Part shown: positions 1 through 9,385 of the stretch, in pieces
How positions within the stretch are numbered: the stretch's first letter is position 1
How the letters are laid out: every line of letters starts with the position of its first letter
NCBI GenBank assembly: GCA_902776685.1
Contig: CACYRB010000006.1
Span: forward strand, 1 to 55,770
DNA length: 55,770 nt
Direction: 5' to 3'
Source of the DNA: an uncultured Prevotellaceae bacterium
GTDB taxonomy: Bacteria > Bacteroidota > Bacteroidia > Bacteroidales > Bacteroidaceae
Notes under the pieces: generated by a model
Databases searched by the model: none
Told to the model about the DNA's origin: nothing
The model's input: only the letters and a program-made list of their open reading frames with translations
Made by a program: the position numbers and the translations under genes

Positions 1-138
1 CCTTTTGCATTTCAGATTTAATGAAGTGTCGCGTCCGACAATCCTGTAATCTGAGGCACCGCCACGAAATCGAATGCAAAATTAGAGTGCTGCAAGCTCC
101 AAGAAGAAAAACGCATCAAAAACCAGTCATTTTTGCCC

Positions 139-282
139 TCACATTTCAAAATTGGTTCTAACGAGGAGGGCAATTAGAACCAACAGAGCAACGAGAGCCA
201 TCCAAACTTGCTTGGGAATGATCGAGTCGTAAAGTTGGAAGGCATAGCCGACCAATAATTGTTTCTTGGCAGCTTGCCCCGT
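139..282 (-). pseudogene. Possible C-terminal remnant of a membrane protein
   Basis: Read on the minus strand, this stretch gives about 47 residues ending in a stop. It runs TGQAAKKQLLVGYAFQLYDS, then a hydrophobic helix (VWMALVALLVLIALLV) and a short tail. An in-frame TAG lies just upstream, so there is no full gene. The codon pattern looks protein-like and the helix could cross a membrane. It may be the end of a gene cut off when the accessory region arrived. The family is not recognised, and chance is possible. The rest of 1-435 shows no other gene. Confidence 0.3.
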
Positions 283-413
283 CTATAGTCATACTGAATA
301 TGAAATAGGATAAGATTATATTTCTGAATGCTCAAAATTGAGGAATTCGACATTTTTACGCTTAAAAAAGTTATATTTCAACCCAGTATCCATCATATTT
401 GAAATTAAAACTG

Positions 414-421
414 TACCTTTG
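414..421 (+). promoter_or_regulatory. Likely -7 box of the defence-cluster promoter
   Basis: TACCTTTG matches the Bacteroidetes -7 consensus TAnnTTTG. A TTTG at 398-401 is too close to serve as a standard -33 box, so only the -7 half is clear. It places the transcript start near 427, which excludes the GTG at 421 as start of the HTH gene and favours ATG 436 or 445. Confidence 0.45.
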
Positions 422-435
422 TGGCAGAATTAAAA

Positions 436-648
436 ATGCATTTAATGGAACGTAAACGTTTGAATCGCCTAAAGGTGGTACTGGCAGAAAAGAACATGAC
501 GAACAAGCGCCTAGCGGAATTGGTGGGCAAAGACCCTGCGATGGTATCCAAATGGGTTACCAATGTGGCGCAGCCAAATGTGGAAATGCTCATTCTCATC
601 TCTAAAATATTAGAGGTGAGTGTGGACGATTTATTATGGACAGAATAA
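436..648 (+). CDS. Small XRE-type helix-turn-helix regulator
   Basis: This encodes about 70 residues forming a compact XRE/Cro-type DNA-binding domain. The helix-turn-helix is visible in the run NKRLAELVGKDPAMVSKWVT, and the ending SVDDLLW is common in small Bacteroidales XRE regulators. ATG 436 was chosen because the TAnnTTTG box at 414-421 would make the upstream GTG part of the promoter; ATG 445 is also possible. It is the first gene of the defence run and lies 40 bases before the DUF4007 gene. By analogy with other defence islands it probably represses or times the operon, but no operator palindrome was found next to it. The regulatory role is inference. Confidence 0.75.
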   Translation: MHLMERKRLNRLKVVLAEKNMTNKRLAELVGKDPAMVSKWVTNVAQPNVEMLILISKILEVSVDDLLWTE

Positions 649-688
649 AGTTTGTGTAATACAAATATTGTTTATTAATAGTAATAGT

Positions 689-1549
689 ATGACAACAACA
701 TATAGGTTCTCTGGGCATGAGTCGTTCCCTTGCAAGTCACTTTGGCTTAAGAAAGGGTATGATTTCGTGGTTGGAGGTGGCGACTTCAATAGTCCGGAGG
801 CGGTGACTGGCTTGGGGGTCGGAAAAAATATGGTGGCTTCCATCCGCTATTGGCTGCGGGTGTTTGGCATCTGTGACAATGAGGGGGTTACCCCATTGGG
901 ACGATACCTGTTTGATGAGAGGAAAGGTAAAGACAAGTACCTTGAGGACTTGGCAACGCTTTGGCTCCTTCATTTCACGATTGTCTTTAATGGTGAGGCG
1001 ACGCTTTATGACATGTTCTTCCGTGGTTTCCAACAGGCACACCCACAGTTTGAGCGTGAACAGGTGTTGTCACACGTAAAGTTAAAGATGGCTGAGGCAG
1101 GTAAAAACAACCTGTTCAATGAGAATACGGTGAAGAAAGACATCGGTGTCTTGCTCCTAAACTACGTCTTGCCACGCAAACCACAGTCTAACGAGGATTT
1201 CTCCTCGCTGCTGATAGACCTTGATCTTATCAGGCAGAACACAGAACGGAAAGGTTATTACTTTAACGGAGAAGGTAAGCGTGAAGTTACTAAAGAGATA
1301 TTCCTGTATGGATTGTTGAGGTTGAAGGCGCAGACGGGTGACAACAGCATTCCTTATGAAACCATTCAGGACAGGATTGGTGCTGTGTTCTGCATGAGCG
1401 ACGGTGATACCATCGATATGCTGAAACGCCTTGCCAAGGACTATGCCAATGAGATGGCCTACAGCGATGTGGCAGGCATCCGTCAGATACAGTTTACCAA
1501 GAATATTGACCCAATGACAGTTTTAGACCGTTATTATGAGCACATTTAG
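689..1549 (+). CDS. DUF4007 family protein
   Basis: This encodes 286 residues. The N-terminus carries the family signature FSGHESF (about residues 7-13) and RYW at about 53-55, which I recognise as DUF4007. The biochemical function is unknown. Members are known next to PAPS-reductase/DndC-type genes in modification-based defence clusters, which is the setting here. I start it at ATG 689, because the longer frame from 620 overlaps the HTH gene and lacks family similarity. Its last 14 bases overlap the start of the ATPase gene in another frame, so the two are probably translationally coupled and may act together. The C-terminal half is mixed alpha/beta with no catalytic motif I can name. Confidence 0.85.
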   Translation: MTTTYRFSGHESFPCKSLWLKKGYDFVVGGGDFNSPEAVTGLGVGKNMVASIRYWLRVFGICDNEGVTPLGRYLFDERKGKDKYLEDLATLWLLHFTIVFNGEATLYDMFFRGFQQAHPQFEREQVLSHVKLKMAEAGKNNLFNENTVKKDIGVLLLNYVLPRKPQSNEDFSSLLIDLDLIRQNTERKGYYFNGEGKREVTKEIFLYGLLRLKAQTGDNSIPYETIQDRIGAVFCMSDGDTIDMLKRLAKDYANEMAYSDVAGIRQIQFTKNIDPMTVLDRYYEHI

Positions 1550-4500
1550 TCTATCAGCGAATATAGAATACGGCTTTGCAGACGGGGCGCAATACATAGT
1601 GACGCCCAATGTCCAGCGTTCCATCTACAATATCGTGAATGACTTCCATTCCGGCATTCACTCGTTCACGATTATTGGTTCCTACGGCACGGGAAAGTCC
1701 AGTTTCCTGCTTGCATTGGAATCCGACCTCAAAGGAAAAGGCCGCAAATATCTATTAGATGCGAAGAACCTCTCGCCAAAAGGGAAGTTTGAGATACAGA
1801 ATATCGTTGGCGACTATGCTGAACTATCAACGCTCCTTCACCGCCAGTTACACATAGAGGGTTCAACTGAAAGCATTCTTGACGGGCTGCGCTCGCTGTA
1901 TGACGATTGCCAAAAACGGGGCTCTTTTCTCGTCATTGTGATAGACGAGTTCGGAAAGGTGCTGGAACATGCAGCCAAGAACAACCCGGAGCGCGAACTT
2001 TATTTCTTACAGAAATTCGCGGAGTTTGTCAACGTTCCTTCTCGCAAGATTCTGCTGCTGACCACACTTCATCAGAACTTCAGTGCCTATGCCAGAGGGC
2101 TTTCTGAGGAGCAGGCCAACGAATGGACGAAAGTAAAAGGCCGTTTCAAGGAGGTTCCTTTTGTCGAGCCTATTGAACAACTGCTCTATCTGGCCTCACA
2201 ACAGTTACAACGGGATTCTTCCTCACCCGTACCAACTCCTGTAAAAAGGCTTAGTGCCCTTGCCAAAGAGGCACATTTCGTTTCAGAGGATTTCAAGACT
2301 GAGACAGCCTTGCAGCTCTATCCCTTGGATGTATTCTCGGCATACGCCATTACCTCGGCTATTCAGCGATATGGGCAGAACGAGCGTTCGCTTTTCACCT
2401 TCCTTGCATCAAGAGGATCCGTATCTGACTTCACACCATCGGAGCACGAGACCTACAACCTGCAGCGGGTCTATGACTATATCGTCTACAACTTCTATTC
2501 CTATCTGAAGGAAGCCAATGCTGACTCTATGAACTGGACTTCGATGAAAGTCTCAATAGAGCGTGTGGAAGGTCTGAGTTGGGACGGTAAAGAAGAACTG
2601 CTGCAAGCTGTTAAGATTGTCAAGGCTATAGGACTGCTCAACCTCTTCGGTGTGGCCGGATTCCGGCTGTCAAAGGAAAAGTTGGCAGAATATGCCCGTT
2701 TGGCAATGGATATTCCCAATGCCGACGAGATTATCAGCAAGTTGGAACAGAAAATGATTATCCGCTTTGCGGCCTACAAAGAGCGTTTTGTGCTGTTTGA
2801 GGGAACGGATGTCGATTTGGAGTCAGAGATACGTGAGGCTAGTCTGATGGTGTCGCGTCCCGTGGCTTTTGTCGATGAGTTGAACGTGTTCTTCAACCGC
2901 CGCATATCTCCTGTCAAGGCGCATTTCTATCAGCGGGGAACACCTCGGTTCTTCGACTATAAACTCAGTGAAGAACCGCTTGAGATTATCCCCAATGGCG
3001 ACACCGACGGCTACATTGAACTGATATTTTCCACCCAAAAGAATGCCTTTGAGACCATCAAGGAGTTCAGCGCAGCGCACTCAGAGCATGCCTTGATTTT
3101 TGCCTACTTCAAGAATACGGACGACATCATCGAACATCTATATAATATCAAGAAATACAACTATCTCTTAGAAAAGGTCATCAAGAAGGAAGACCGTGTG
3201 GCTCTCACCGAGATTACCAATCTGCGGGAGCATGAGGAGGCGTTGCTAAACAAGGCCATCAGCGACAACCTCTTTGCCTACAAGAACCGCGTTTCCTGGA
3301 TATTCGGGGGAGAGGAGCAGCAAGTGAGGTCGCACCGCGAATTCAACGAGTTGCTTTCAAAAGTTTGTGACGAGGTGTACAGCGAAACGCCAGTGATGAA
3401 CAACGAGTTGTTCAACCGCCATAAGTTAAGTGGCCCCATCAATGCCGCCCGCAAAGTCTATCTTGAACATCTGGTACAGCACAATGCAGAACCTGACCTT
3501 GGTTTCCCCGCCGACAAGTTCCCGCCGGAGAAGACCATCTATTATTCCCTGCTCAAGAATACAGGTCTGCATTGCGATGGTATGTTTGCTGACGCTCCTA
3601 CGAATGACGGATTCCTGTCGGTCTGGTATGCCAGCGAGTCATTCCTGAAAAGCACGGAGAACAAGGCTCGGAAAATATCAGAGATCATCAAGATGCTCTC
3701 CACTCAACCCTATAAACTGAAGCAGGGCTTTCTCGATTTCTGGATTCCCACCTATCTCTATATGCGTCGTCAGGACTTTGCCCTTTACGACGTTTCACGT
3801 GGTGCCTATATGCCAGATGTGAACATGGAGTTCTTCGATCTGTTGCAGAAGCACCCCGCAGACTTTGAAGTCAAAAAGTTCGCCATGGACGGTGTGAAGT
3901 TGGGCTTCTTCAACCAGTATCGCCGTTTCGTCAATCTGGGCGAAGAGTTTGTCATCACCAATACCACCTTCATTGAGACCATCAAGCCCTTCCTCAGTTT
4001 CTATGTCCGACTGAACGACTACACCAAGCACACCCGTAAGTTCGACCACGAATCGACCATGCGCTTCCGCGACGTGCTGGCCACGGCCAAAGACCCTGAG
4101 AAGGCTTTCTTCGAGGACCTGCCCGAGGCACTTGGCTTTGACCATGAAAAACTGAGGCAGGAAGAGTTCATCAATCAGTATGGCCATATCATCCAGCTGG
4201 CCATCCGCGAACTGCGCTCCTGCTATCCCCATCTGATTGACCGCTTGGAGGAAAGGCTTATCGACGGCCTTTGTTTGGAATCAGGTGAATACTCAGACTA
4301 CGTGCAGGAGATCCGCCAACGTCTGGCCAACGTGAAAGTCTATCTGCTCACCGACAAGCAGCGCGAGTTCTACCACCGTGCCATGACCGAATACGACAAT
4401 CGCGAACAGTGGTACCAGTCCGTCTGCTACACCATTTTAGAGCAGCGCCTCGATTCCCTTCGCGATGAACAAGAAGACAAGTTGGCCGACGACCTCGTCT

Positions 4501-4754
4501 ATCTCTTCCGTACTTGTGAGAAATATGCCGACATCTCCCGTAAGACCGACCAGGCTGACAAGAGCGACGCTTACTCCTTCGACATGGTGACGAACCGTGG
4601 TACTGATGTACGCACCCAAACTTACGTTCTCCCTGAGAAAGATAGGTCTAAAGCAAATGACCTGGAACAAAAAATCAGTAAACTGCTTTCTGGTGATGCA
4701 ACCATTGATGTTTGCACCCTGCTGTCGATACTTAATAAAAAAATGAAGCATTAA
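1536..4754 (+). CDS. Large P-loop ATPase of the defence cluster (1,072 aa)
   Basis: A Walker A motif, GSYGTGKSS, lies at residues 48-56 and a Walker B-like VIVIDEFG ends near 140. A sensor-like LLLTTLHQNF follows at about 175. The remaining 850 residues are long, largely helical and charged, with no second domain I can name. Length and layout recall the large ATPases of defence systems (BrxC/PglY of BREX, DptF/DptH of Dnd restriction), but I cannot assign it to one. It overlaps the DUF4007 gene by 14 bases and ends 4 bases before the RhuM gene. The likely role is a motor or sensor for the effector half of the system. GC content is somewhat higher here than in the downstream cluster genes, so the module may be mosaic. 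Confidence 0.8.
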   Translation: MSTFSLSANIEYGFADGAQYIVTPNVQRSIYNIVNDFHSGIHSFTIIGSYGTGKSSFLLALESDLKGKGRKYLLDAKNLSPKGKFEIQNIVGDYAELSTLLHRQLHIEGSTESILDGLRSLYDDCQKRGSFLVIVIDEFGKVLEHAAKNNPERELYFLQKFAEFVNVPSRKILLLTTLHQNFSAYARGLSEEQANEWTKVKGRFKEVPFVEPIEQLLYLASQQLQRDSSSPVPTPVKRLSALAKEAHFVSEDFKTETALQLYPLDVFSAYAITSAIQRYGQNERSLFTFLASRGSVSDFTPSEHETYNLQRVYDYIVYNFYSYLKEANADSMNWTSMKVSIERVEGLSWDGKEELLQAVKIVKAIGLLNLFGVAGFRLSKEKLAEYARLAMDIPNADEIISKLEQKMIIRFAAYKERFVLFEGTDVDLESEIREASLMVSRPVAFVDELNVFFNRRISPVKAHFYQRGTPRFFDYKLSEEPLEIIPNGDTDGYIELIFSTQKNAFETIKEFSAAHSEHALIFAYFKNTDDIIEHLYNIKKYNYLLEKVIKKEDRVALTEITNLREHEEALLNKAISDNLFAYKNRVSWIFGGEEQQVRSHREFNELLSKVCDEVYSETPVMNNELFNRHKLSGPINAARKVYLEHLVQHNAEPDLGFPADKFPPEKTIYYSLLKNTGLHCDGMFADAPTNDGFLSVWYASESFLKSTENKARKISEIIKMLSTQPYKLKQGFLDFWIPTYLYMRRQDFALYDVSRGAYMPDVNMEFFDLLQKHPADFEVKKFAMDGVKLGFFNQYRRFVNLGEEFVITNTTFIETIKPFLSFYVRLNDYTKHTRKFDHESTMRFRDVLATAKDPEKAFFEDLPEALGFDHEKLRQEEFINQYGHIIQLAIRELRSCYPHLIDRLEERLIDGLCLESGEYSDYVQEIRQRLANVKVYLLTDKQREFYHRAMTEYDNREQWYQSVCYTILEQRLDSLRDEQEDKLADDLVYLFRTCEKYADISRKTDQADKSDAYSFDMVTNRGTDVRTQTYVLPEKDRSKANDLEQKISKLLSGDATIDVCTLLSILNKKMKH

Positions 4755-4758
4755 TCGT

Positions 4759-5763
4759 ATGAACGAGATACAATTCATATTATATCAGTTGCCTGATGAA
4801 GAAGGTAAGGTACAGGTTGTTATCAAGGATGAAACCATCTGGGCTACGCAGAAAGCTATGGCTCAGTTGTTCGATGTGAACATACCTGCAATTAGCAAGC
4901 ATCTAAAAAACATCTTTGATGAAGGAGAACTAAGTCCTGATGCAACTGTTTCCAAAATGGAAATAGTTCAAATGGAGGGAGAAAGGGAGGTAAAAAGAGA
5001 AACAAGCTTCTACTCTCTCGATGCTATCATTGCAGTAGGCTATCGTGTTTCTTCCGTAAGGGCTACACGTTTCCGTCAGTGGGCAACAAAAATTCTGAAT
5101 GAGTATATCCGAAAGGGATTCGTGCTTGATGACGAGCGGCTAAAACAGGGAACAGCAGTTTTTGGCAAGGACTACTTCCGTGAACTGCTTGAACGTGTGC
5201 GTTCCATCCGTGCCAGCGAGCGGCGTATTTGGCAGCAAATAACCGATATATATGCAGAATGTAGCATAGATTATGACCGTCAGGCACAGACCACACGCGA
5301 TTTCTATGCTATGATTCAGAACCGTTTCCACTATGCCATCACGGGACAGACGGCAGCAGAGATTATATACACTAATGCCGACCACACAAAGGAGAACATG
5401 GGATTGACCACATGGAAGAATGCACCCGAAGGACGCATTCTGAAAAGTGATGTAGGCATAGCGAAGAACTACTTGCCTGAACAAAAAATCCGTCAACTGG
5501 AACGTGCCGTAACAGGCTTTTTCGATTACATAGAAGACCTTATCGAACGCGAGAACACCTTCAATATGGAGCAATTCTCTGCAAGCGTCAATGAGTTCTT
5601 GTCATTCCGCCGCTACAAGATACTACCCGACAAAGGTCACATTTCTGCACAGCAGGCCAAAGAGAAAGCGGAAGCAGAATATGACATTTTCAACCGTACA
5701 CAGCGTATTGATTCCGACTTCGACAAGGAGATTCGTGGAATGATAGAAGGAAAGGAGAAGTGA
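4759..5763 (+). CDS. RhuM family protein (virulence-associated)
   Basis: This encodes 334 residues. The N-terminus has the typical RhuM layout: a short beta region, then a DNA-binding-like segment (TIWATQKAMAQLFDVNIPAI) and the family stretch YSLDAIIAVGYRVSS...RFRQWAT at about residues 75-115. RhuM was first noted on a Salmonella pathogenicity island; its biochemical role is unknown. Homologues often travel with restriction-modification and defence genes. It sits between the large ATPase and the DndC-like gene, 4 bases from each, so it belongs to the same transcript. It could be a real component or cargo picked up by the island. The gene is intact. Confidence 0.85.
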   Translation: MNEIQFILYQLPDEEGKVQVVIKDETIWATQKAMAQLFDVNIPAISKHLKNIFDEGELSPDATVSKMEIVQMEGEREVKRETSFYSLDAIIAVGYRVSSVRATRFRQWATKILNEYIRKGFVLDDERLKQGTAVFGKDYFRELLERVRSIRASERRIWQQITDIYAECSIDYDRQAQTTRDFYAMIQNRFHYAITGQTAAEIIYTNADHTKENMGLTTWKNAPEGRILKSDVGIAKNYLPEQKIRQLERAVTGFFDYIEDLIERENTFNMEQFSASVNEFLSFRRYKILPDKGHISAQQAKEKAEAEYDIFNRTQRIDSDFDKEIRGMIEGKEK

Positions 5764-5767
5764 GGTA

Positions 5768-6868
5768 ATGAATGTACGACAAATATTAGGCATATCAGGA
5801 GGTAAGGATAGTGCGGCGCTCGCCATCTATCTGAAGCAGAAATACCCATCGTTAAAGATTGAGTACTACAACTCAGATACCGGCTGCGAACTGGCAGAAA
5901 CAGAGACGCTGATAAACCGCTTGGAAGCCTACTTAGGTAAGATAGAACGACTTCGTGCTGCCGAGGGTAGCCCAGAGCCGACACCCTTCCATCACTTTTT
6001 GAAAGCGATGGGTGGTTTCCTACCGTCACCGCAGGCCCGTTGGTGTACAAAAAAGATGAAGTTGGATAAGTTCGAGGAATATGTGGGTGATGACTATGCC
6101 GTTTCCTACGTTGGCATTCGTGGCGACGAGGACAGAGACGGATATATCTCTTCCAAGCCCAACATTCAGGCAATCTTCCCGTTCCGCAAGAATATCTGGA
6201 GTATTGATGTCATCAACAAGTTCCTGCACAAGGAGAACTTGGAACAGATAGTGGATATATATGAAAGGCTTACACCTGAAGGATTCCTACGTGACGAGAT
6301 AATTGAGACCGTGAAGAAGCCCATCACCAAGCAGTTCTACTACTCGAAGAAGATGAATGCGCTGCTTGATTACGACATCCGCCTGTTTAATCATGCCGTC
6401 TTTGAGTTCCTTAAAACGACAGACTATCCTGTGGGTAAACTTGACGATTTTCCCCTGCTTGACAACACAGATGTGTTGGTGAAGGATGACATCTTCCGTT
6501 TACTCCGTGAGAGCGGTGTGGGCGTACCGGCCTACTACGAAGAAATACCCTTCGAGGTGGACGGAGAGACTGGCACCTATTGCCGCAGTCGCTCTGGCTG
6601 CTACTTCTGTTTCTTCCAGCAAAAGATAGAATGGATTTGGCTCTACGAGCAGCATCCTGACCTCTATGCAAAGGCGATGGAGTTTGAGAAAGACGGTTAT
6701 ACGTGGAATCAGAACGAGAGTCTTTCCGACTTGATAAAGCCCGAACGAATCCGTCAGATAAAACTGGATATTATCAGGCGGCAGCAAGAGAATAAAGCCA
6801 ACAGCAAGGGAACCACCCTCGTTGATATTCTTGGCGATGACATAATGTGTGCTAATTGTTTCATATAA
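5768..6868 (+). CDS. DndC-like PAPS-reductase family sulfurtransferase
   Basis: The PP-loop SGGKDS at residues 10-15 binds and activates a nucleotide, as in ATP pyrophosphatase, PAPS reductase and DndC proteins. Cys93 sits in the family run ARWCTKK. Cys272, Cys278 and Cys281 form CxxxxxCxxC. Together the four could hold the 4Fe-4S cluster known in DndC. Another pair, Cys361 and Cys364, lies at the extreme C-terminus. DndC helps place sulfur in the DNA backbone together with DndD and a cysteine desulfurase. Neighbouring DndD-like and DndB-like genes support a role in DNA modification rather than sulfate assimilation; no other cys genes are near. Whether the mark is really a phosphorothioate is inference. 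Confidence 0.87.
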   Translation: MNVRQILGISGGKDSAALAIYLKQKYPSLKIEYYNSDTGCELAETETLINRLEAYLGKIERLRAAEGSPEPTPFHHFLKAMGGFLPSPQARWCTKKMKLDKFEEYVGDDYAVSYVGIRGDEDRDGYISSKPNIQAIFPFRKNIWSIDVINKFLHKENLEQIVDIYERLTPEGFLRDEIIETVKKPITKQFYYSKKMNALLDYDIRLFNHAVFEFLKTTDYPVGKLDDFPLLDNTDVLVKDDIFRLLRESGVGVPAYYEEIPFEVDGETGTYCRSRSGCYFCFFQQKIEWIWLYEQHPDLYAKAMEFEKDGYTWNQNESLSDLIKPERIRQIKLDIIRRQQENKANSKGTTLVDILGDDIMCANCFI

Positions 6869-6878
6869 ATAATAGTGT

Positions 6879-9155
6879 ATGCTTAAAGCAAACGTACTTT
6901 GGCCAGGAAGCCGACGTTTCAAGTCACGCACAAAGTGGGAACCTATTGGTTTCTTCTCTGAGGCATTGTGCAATGCTACGCAATTTGATATTAAATTAGG
7001 CTTCTTTTCGTCCTCAGCTATTAATGTTCTATCAGATGGCTTTGCTACATTTCTCTATAATGGTGGACGAATGCGCATGGTAATCAATGACATTCTTTCT
7101 ATAAATGATAGGAACGCTATTATGGCGGGAGAAGAAGATGTCATGATACCTTTTTTTGATTTGCAGAATATCGAAGAGGTAAAGCAAATACTATCCGAAC
7201 GCGACAAACATTTTTTCGAATGTCTCGCATGGCTAATTAAGAGTGAACGATTAGATATAAAGATCGTGGTTCCAAAAGAAGGTGAAGGGATTGCCCATTC
7301 GAAGTGCGGATTGTTCTCTGACGGACTGAATAGGGTCGCCTTTGATGGTTCTTGTAACTTCTCGCGTACTGCCTTAATTGATAATTTAGAGAGCCTTACT
7401 GCTTTCTGCGATTGGGATGGACAAGGGGATGTGTACAAAATTAATGATATAGCTGAAGATTTTGAAAGGACATTTTCTGGTAATGATAATTCTGTCATTT
7501 ATTTGAAAGCCGATGATGTAAAATCTGGAATCTGTGCTAATTTCAAGCATAAGGAGATTGAAGAGTTGATTCGTGACGAACAGAATCTTATTTCTAAACG
7601 GCTCAATAGTAACTATCCCCCAAATATTCAAGATGTTCTAAATAAAGCAAAAAGGAAGGTGGAAAGCATCATCCGAAAGTTAGAGGGACAAACCATTGAT
7701 ATTTCAAATGAGAGGGAACCAAGATTTCCTTTCGATGAGCCTCGAGACTATCAGAAACAAGCATATGAAAATTGGAAAGTAAAACAAAAGGGGCTTTTCG
7801 CAATGGCCACAGGAACAGGTAAGACCCTTACCTCGCTGAATTGTCTGCTCAACATCTGGAAGAAATTCCATTTTTACAAAGCAATTATTCTCGTCCCTAC
7901 GATAACACTGGTTGACCAATGGGAAGATGAATGTAAAAGGTTTCATTTTTATCATATTACTAAGGTCAGTTCTAAAAATCCCAAGTGGAAAACGGAACTT
8001 GACAGTATAAAAACAAAAGAGAGTATCAAGATAGACGGAGAAGAGTCATCGTTTATTATTATAGCGACATATGCTTCCTTTGCACGAGAAAACATCTTCC
8101 GTGAGTTAGTTGACTTTAACAGGAACACTACCCGACAGATGCTACTTATTGCTGATGAAGCACACAACATGGGGGCAGGAAGGATATTAGATAGGTTAGA
8201 CGGGGTTAAGTTCGCTCGTCGCATAGGACTTTCTGCAACACCAGAACGCCAGTTTGATGACAGTGGTAATAAAACCATTATGGAATTCTTTGGCTGTGAG
8301 AACGGATACACATTTGAGTTTAACATGAAAGATGCTATTGATAAAGGATACCTTTGCCGATACAAGTATTTTCCACATATAGTACATCTAAATGATGCAG
8401 AAATGGCTGAATATATGCGTATCTCATTGCAGTTGGCTAAGTTCTTTAACCAGGAAAAGGAATCATTTCCCAAAGGAGATGATATTTTGATGCGATTGTT
8501 GCTGAAACGAAAACGCATTGTTCACAAAGCTCAAGAGAAAGAAGTGATATTCCAACAAATCGTTCAGGAAAGATACACCGAGAAAGGAAATTTGAAATAT
8601 ACTTTGGTCTATGTTCCAGAAGGTACAAGGCCTGATGATGAAACAGCTGATGTCTTTGACTGCATAGAAAGTGTAAATGACGATGACTTTTCTAATAACC
8701 TGATTGACACGTATACAGGGATTGTACAGGATGTAAGCAAAACCACGACCGTGAAGAAGTTCGTATCAGGAATTAAGGAACGAAACGAGATTCTTGAAAA
8801 GTTTGCTTGCGGTGATATTGAGGTTTTGACCTCTATGAAATGCCTTGATGAAGGCGTTGACGTACCTCGAAGTGAAATGGCAATTTTTTGTGCCAGCACG
8901 GGAAATCCAAGGCAATTTATTCAGAGGAGAGGACGTATATTACGAAAGCATCCAGACAAACATATAGCCATAATACACGATTTGGTCGTGGCTCCCGAGG
9001 TGAATTCAGCACAGGAAAACTACAACATGGAACGTAGTCTAATAAGAAGTGAATTGAAAAGAGTTCGTGACTTTGCTGTATTATCAGAAAATGCGGACTT
9101 TGCATATAACGAGTTAAACGAAATACTATCATATTATAACATATCTTTATTCTGA
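6879..9155 (+). CDS. PLD-like nuclease fused to DEAD/DEAH-box helicase
   Basis: This encodes 758 residues. The N-terminal 180 residues have a phospholipase-D-type nuclease fold: HSKCGLF near residue 139 followed by FDGSCNFS near 153, a single HxK...N motif that would work as a dimer. A superfamily 2 helicase core follows: Walker A ATGTGKT near 310, ADEAH near 424, SATPE near 450, and motif VI QRRGR near 680. Such fusions are known in restriction and defence loci, where they translocate on and cut unmodified DNA. It lies between the DndC-like gene (10 bases upstream) and the 75-residue gene (2 bases downstream). It is the best candidate for the restriction effector. No truncation is seen. Confidence 0.88.
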   Translation: MLKANVLWPGSRRFKSRTKWEPIGFFSEALCNATQFDIKLGFFSSSAINVLSDGFATFLYNGGRMRMVINDILSINDRNAIMAGEEDVMIPFFDLQNIEEVKQILSERDKHFFECLAWLIKSERLDIKIVVPKEGEGIAHSKCGLFSDGLNRVAFDGSCNFSRTALIDNLESLTAFCDWDGQGDVYKINDIAEDFERTFSGNDNSVIYLKADDVKSGICANFKHKEIEELIRDEQNLISKRLNSNYPPNIQDVLNKAKRKVESIIRKLEGQTIDISNEREPRFPFDEPRDYQKQAYENWKVKQKGLFAMATGTGKTLTSLNCLLNIWKKFHFYKAIILVPTITLVDQWEDECKRFHFYHITKVSSKNPKWKTELDSIKTKESIKIDGEESSFIIIATYASFARENIFRELVDFNRNTTRQMLLIADEAHNMGAGRILDRLDGVKFARRIGLSATPERQFDDSGNKTIMEFFGCENGYTFEFNMKDAIDKGYLCRYKYFPHIVHLNDAEMAEYMRISLQLAKFFNQEKESFPKGDDILMRLLLKRKRIVHKAQEKEVIFQQIVQERYTEKGNLKYTLVYVPEGTRPDDETADVFDCIESVNDDDFSNNLIDTYTGIVQDVSKTTTVKKFVSGIKERNEILEKFACGDIEVLTSMKCLDEGVDVPRSEMAIFCASTGNPRQFIQRRGRILRKHPDKHIAIIHDLVVAPEVNSAQENYNMERSLIRSELKRVRDFAVLSENADFAYNELNEILSYYNISLF

Positions 9156-9157
9156 TT

Positions 9158-9385
9158 ATGGCAAGAAATAATGACAACAAAATGCTACAAGCAGTCTTGC
9201 TTGATGAGAATCTGATGAAGTTCGGAGATTATTCTCCTTCTGACATCAGTACAATAGAGCAGGCGCTTGATTCTGATAATTACGTAATCAATGCAGTTGC
9301 ACAGATTATTAAACGTACAGGAGAAGGGGCTTCCGAAAAAGAACTTTGGAAAGAAATAGACAAATATTTAATTGACAACGTATGA
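9158..9385 (+). CDS. Small unknown protein in the Dnd-like operon (75 aa)
   Basis: This encodes 75 residues, acidic and predicted largely helical, with no motif I recognise. The start ATG is 2 bases after the helicase stop and the end overlaps the DndD-like start by ATGA, so tight translational coupling makes it a real gene. Its position before an SMC-type ATPase suggests an accessory or adaptor protein for the helicase or the DndD-like protein. It does not look like DndE, which is slightly longer and lysine-rich. Confidence 0.7.
   Translation: MARNNDNKMLQAVLLDENLMKFGDYSPSDISTIEQALDSDNYVINAVAQIIKRTGEGASEKELWKEIDKYLIDNV

Noticed and set aside
1-400. Search for an attL copy of the tRNA 3' end at the left side
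   Set aside because: No match to the tRNA T-arm/acceptor end is seen; the left border may lie outside the window.
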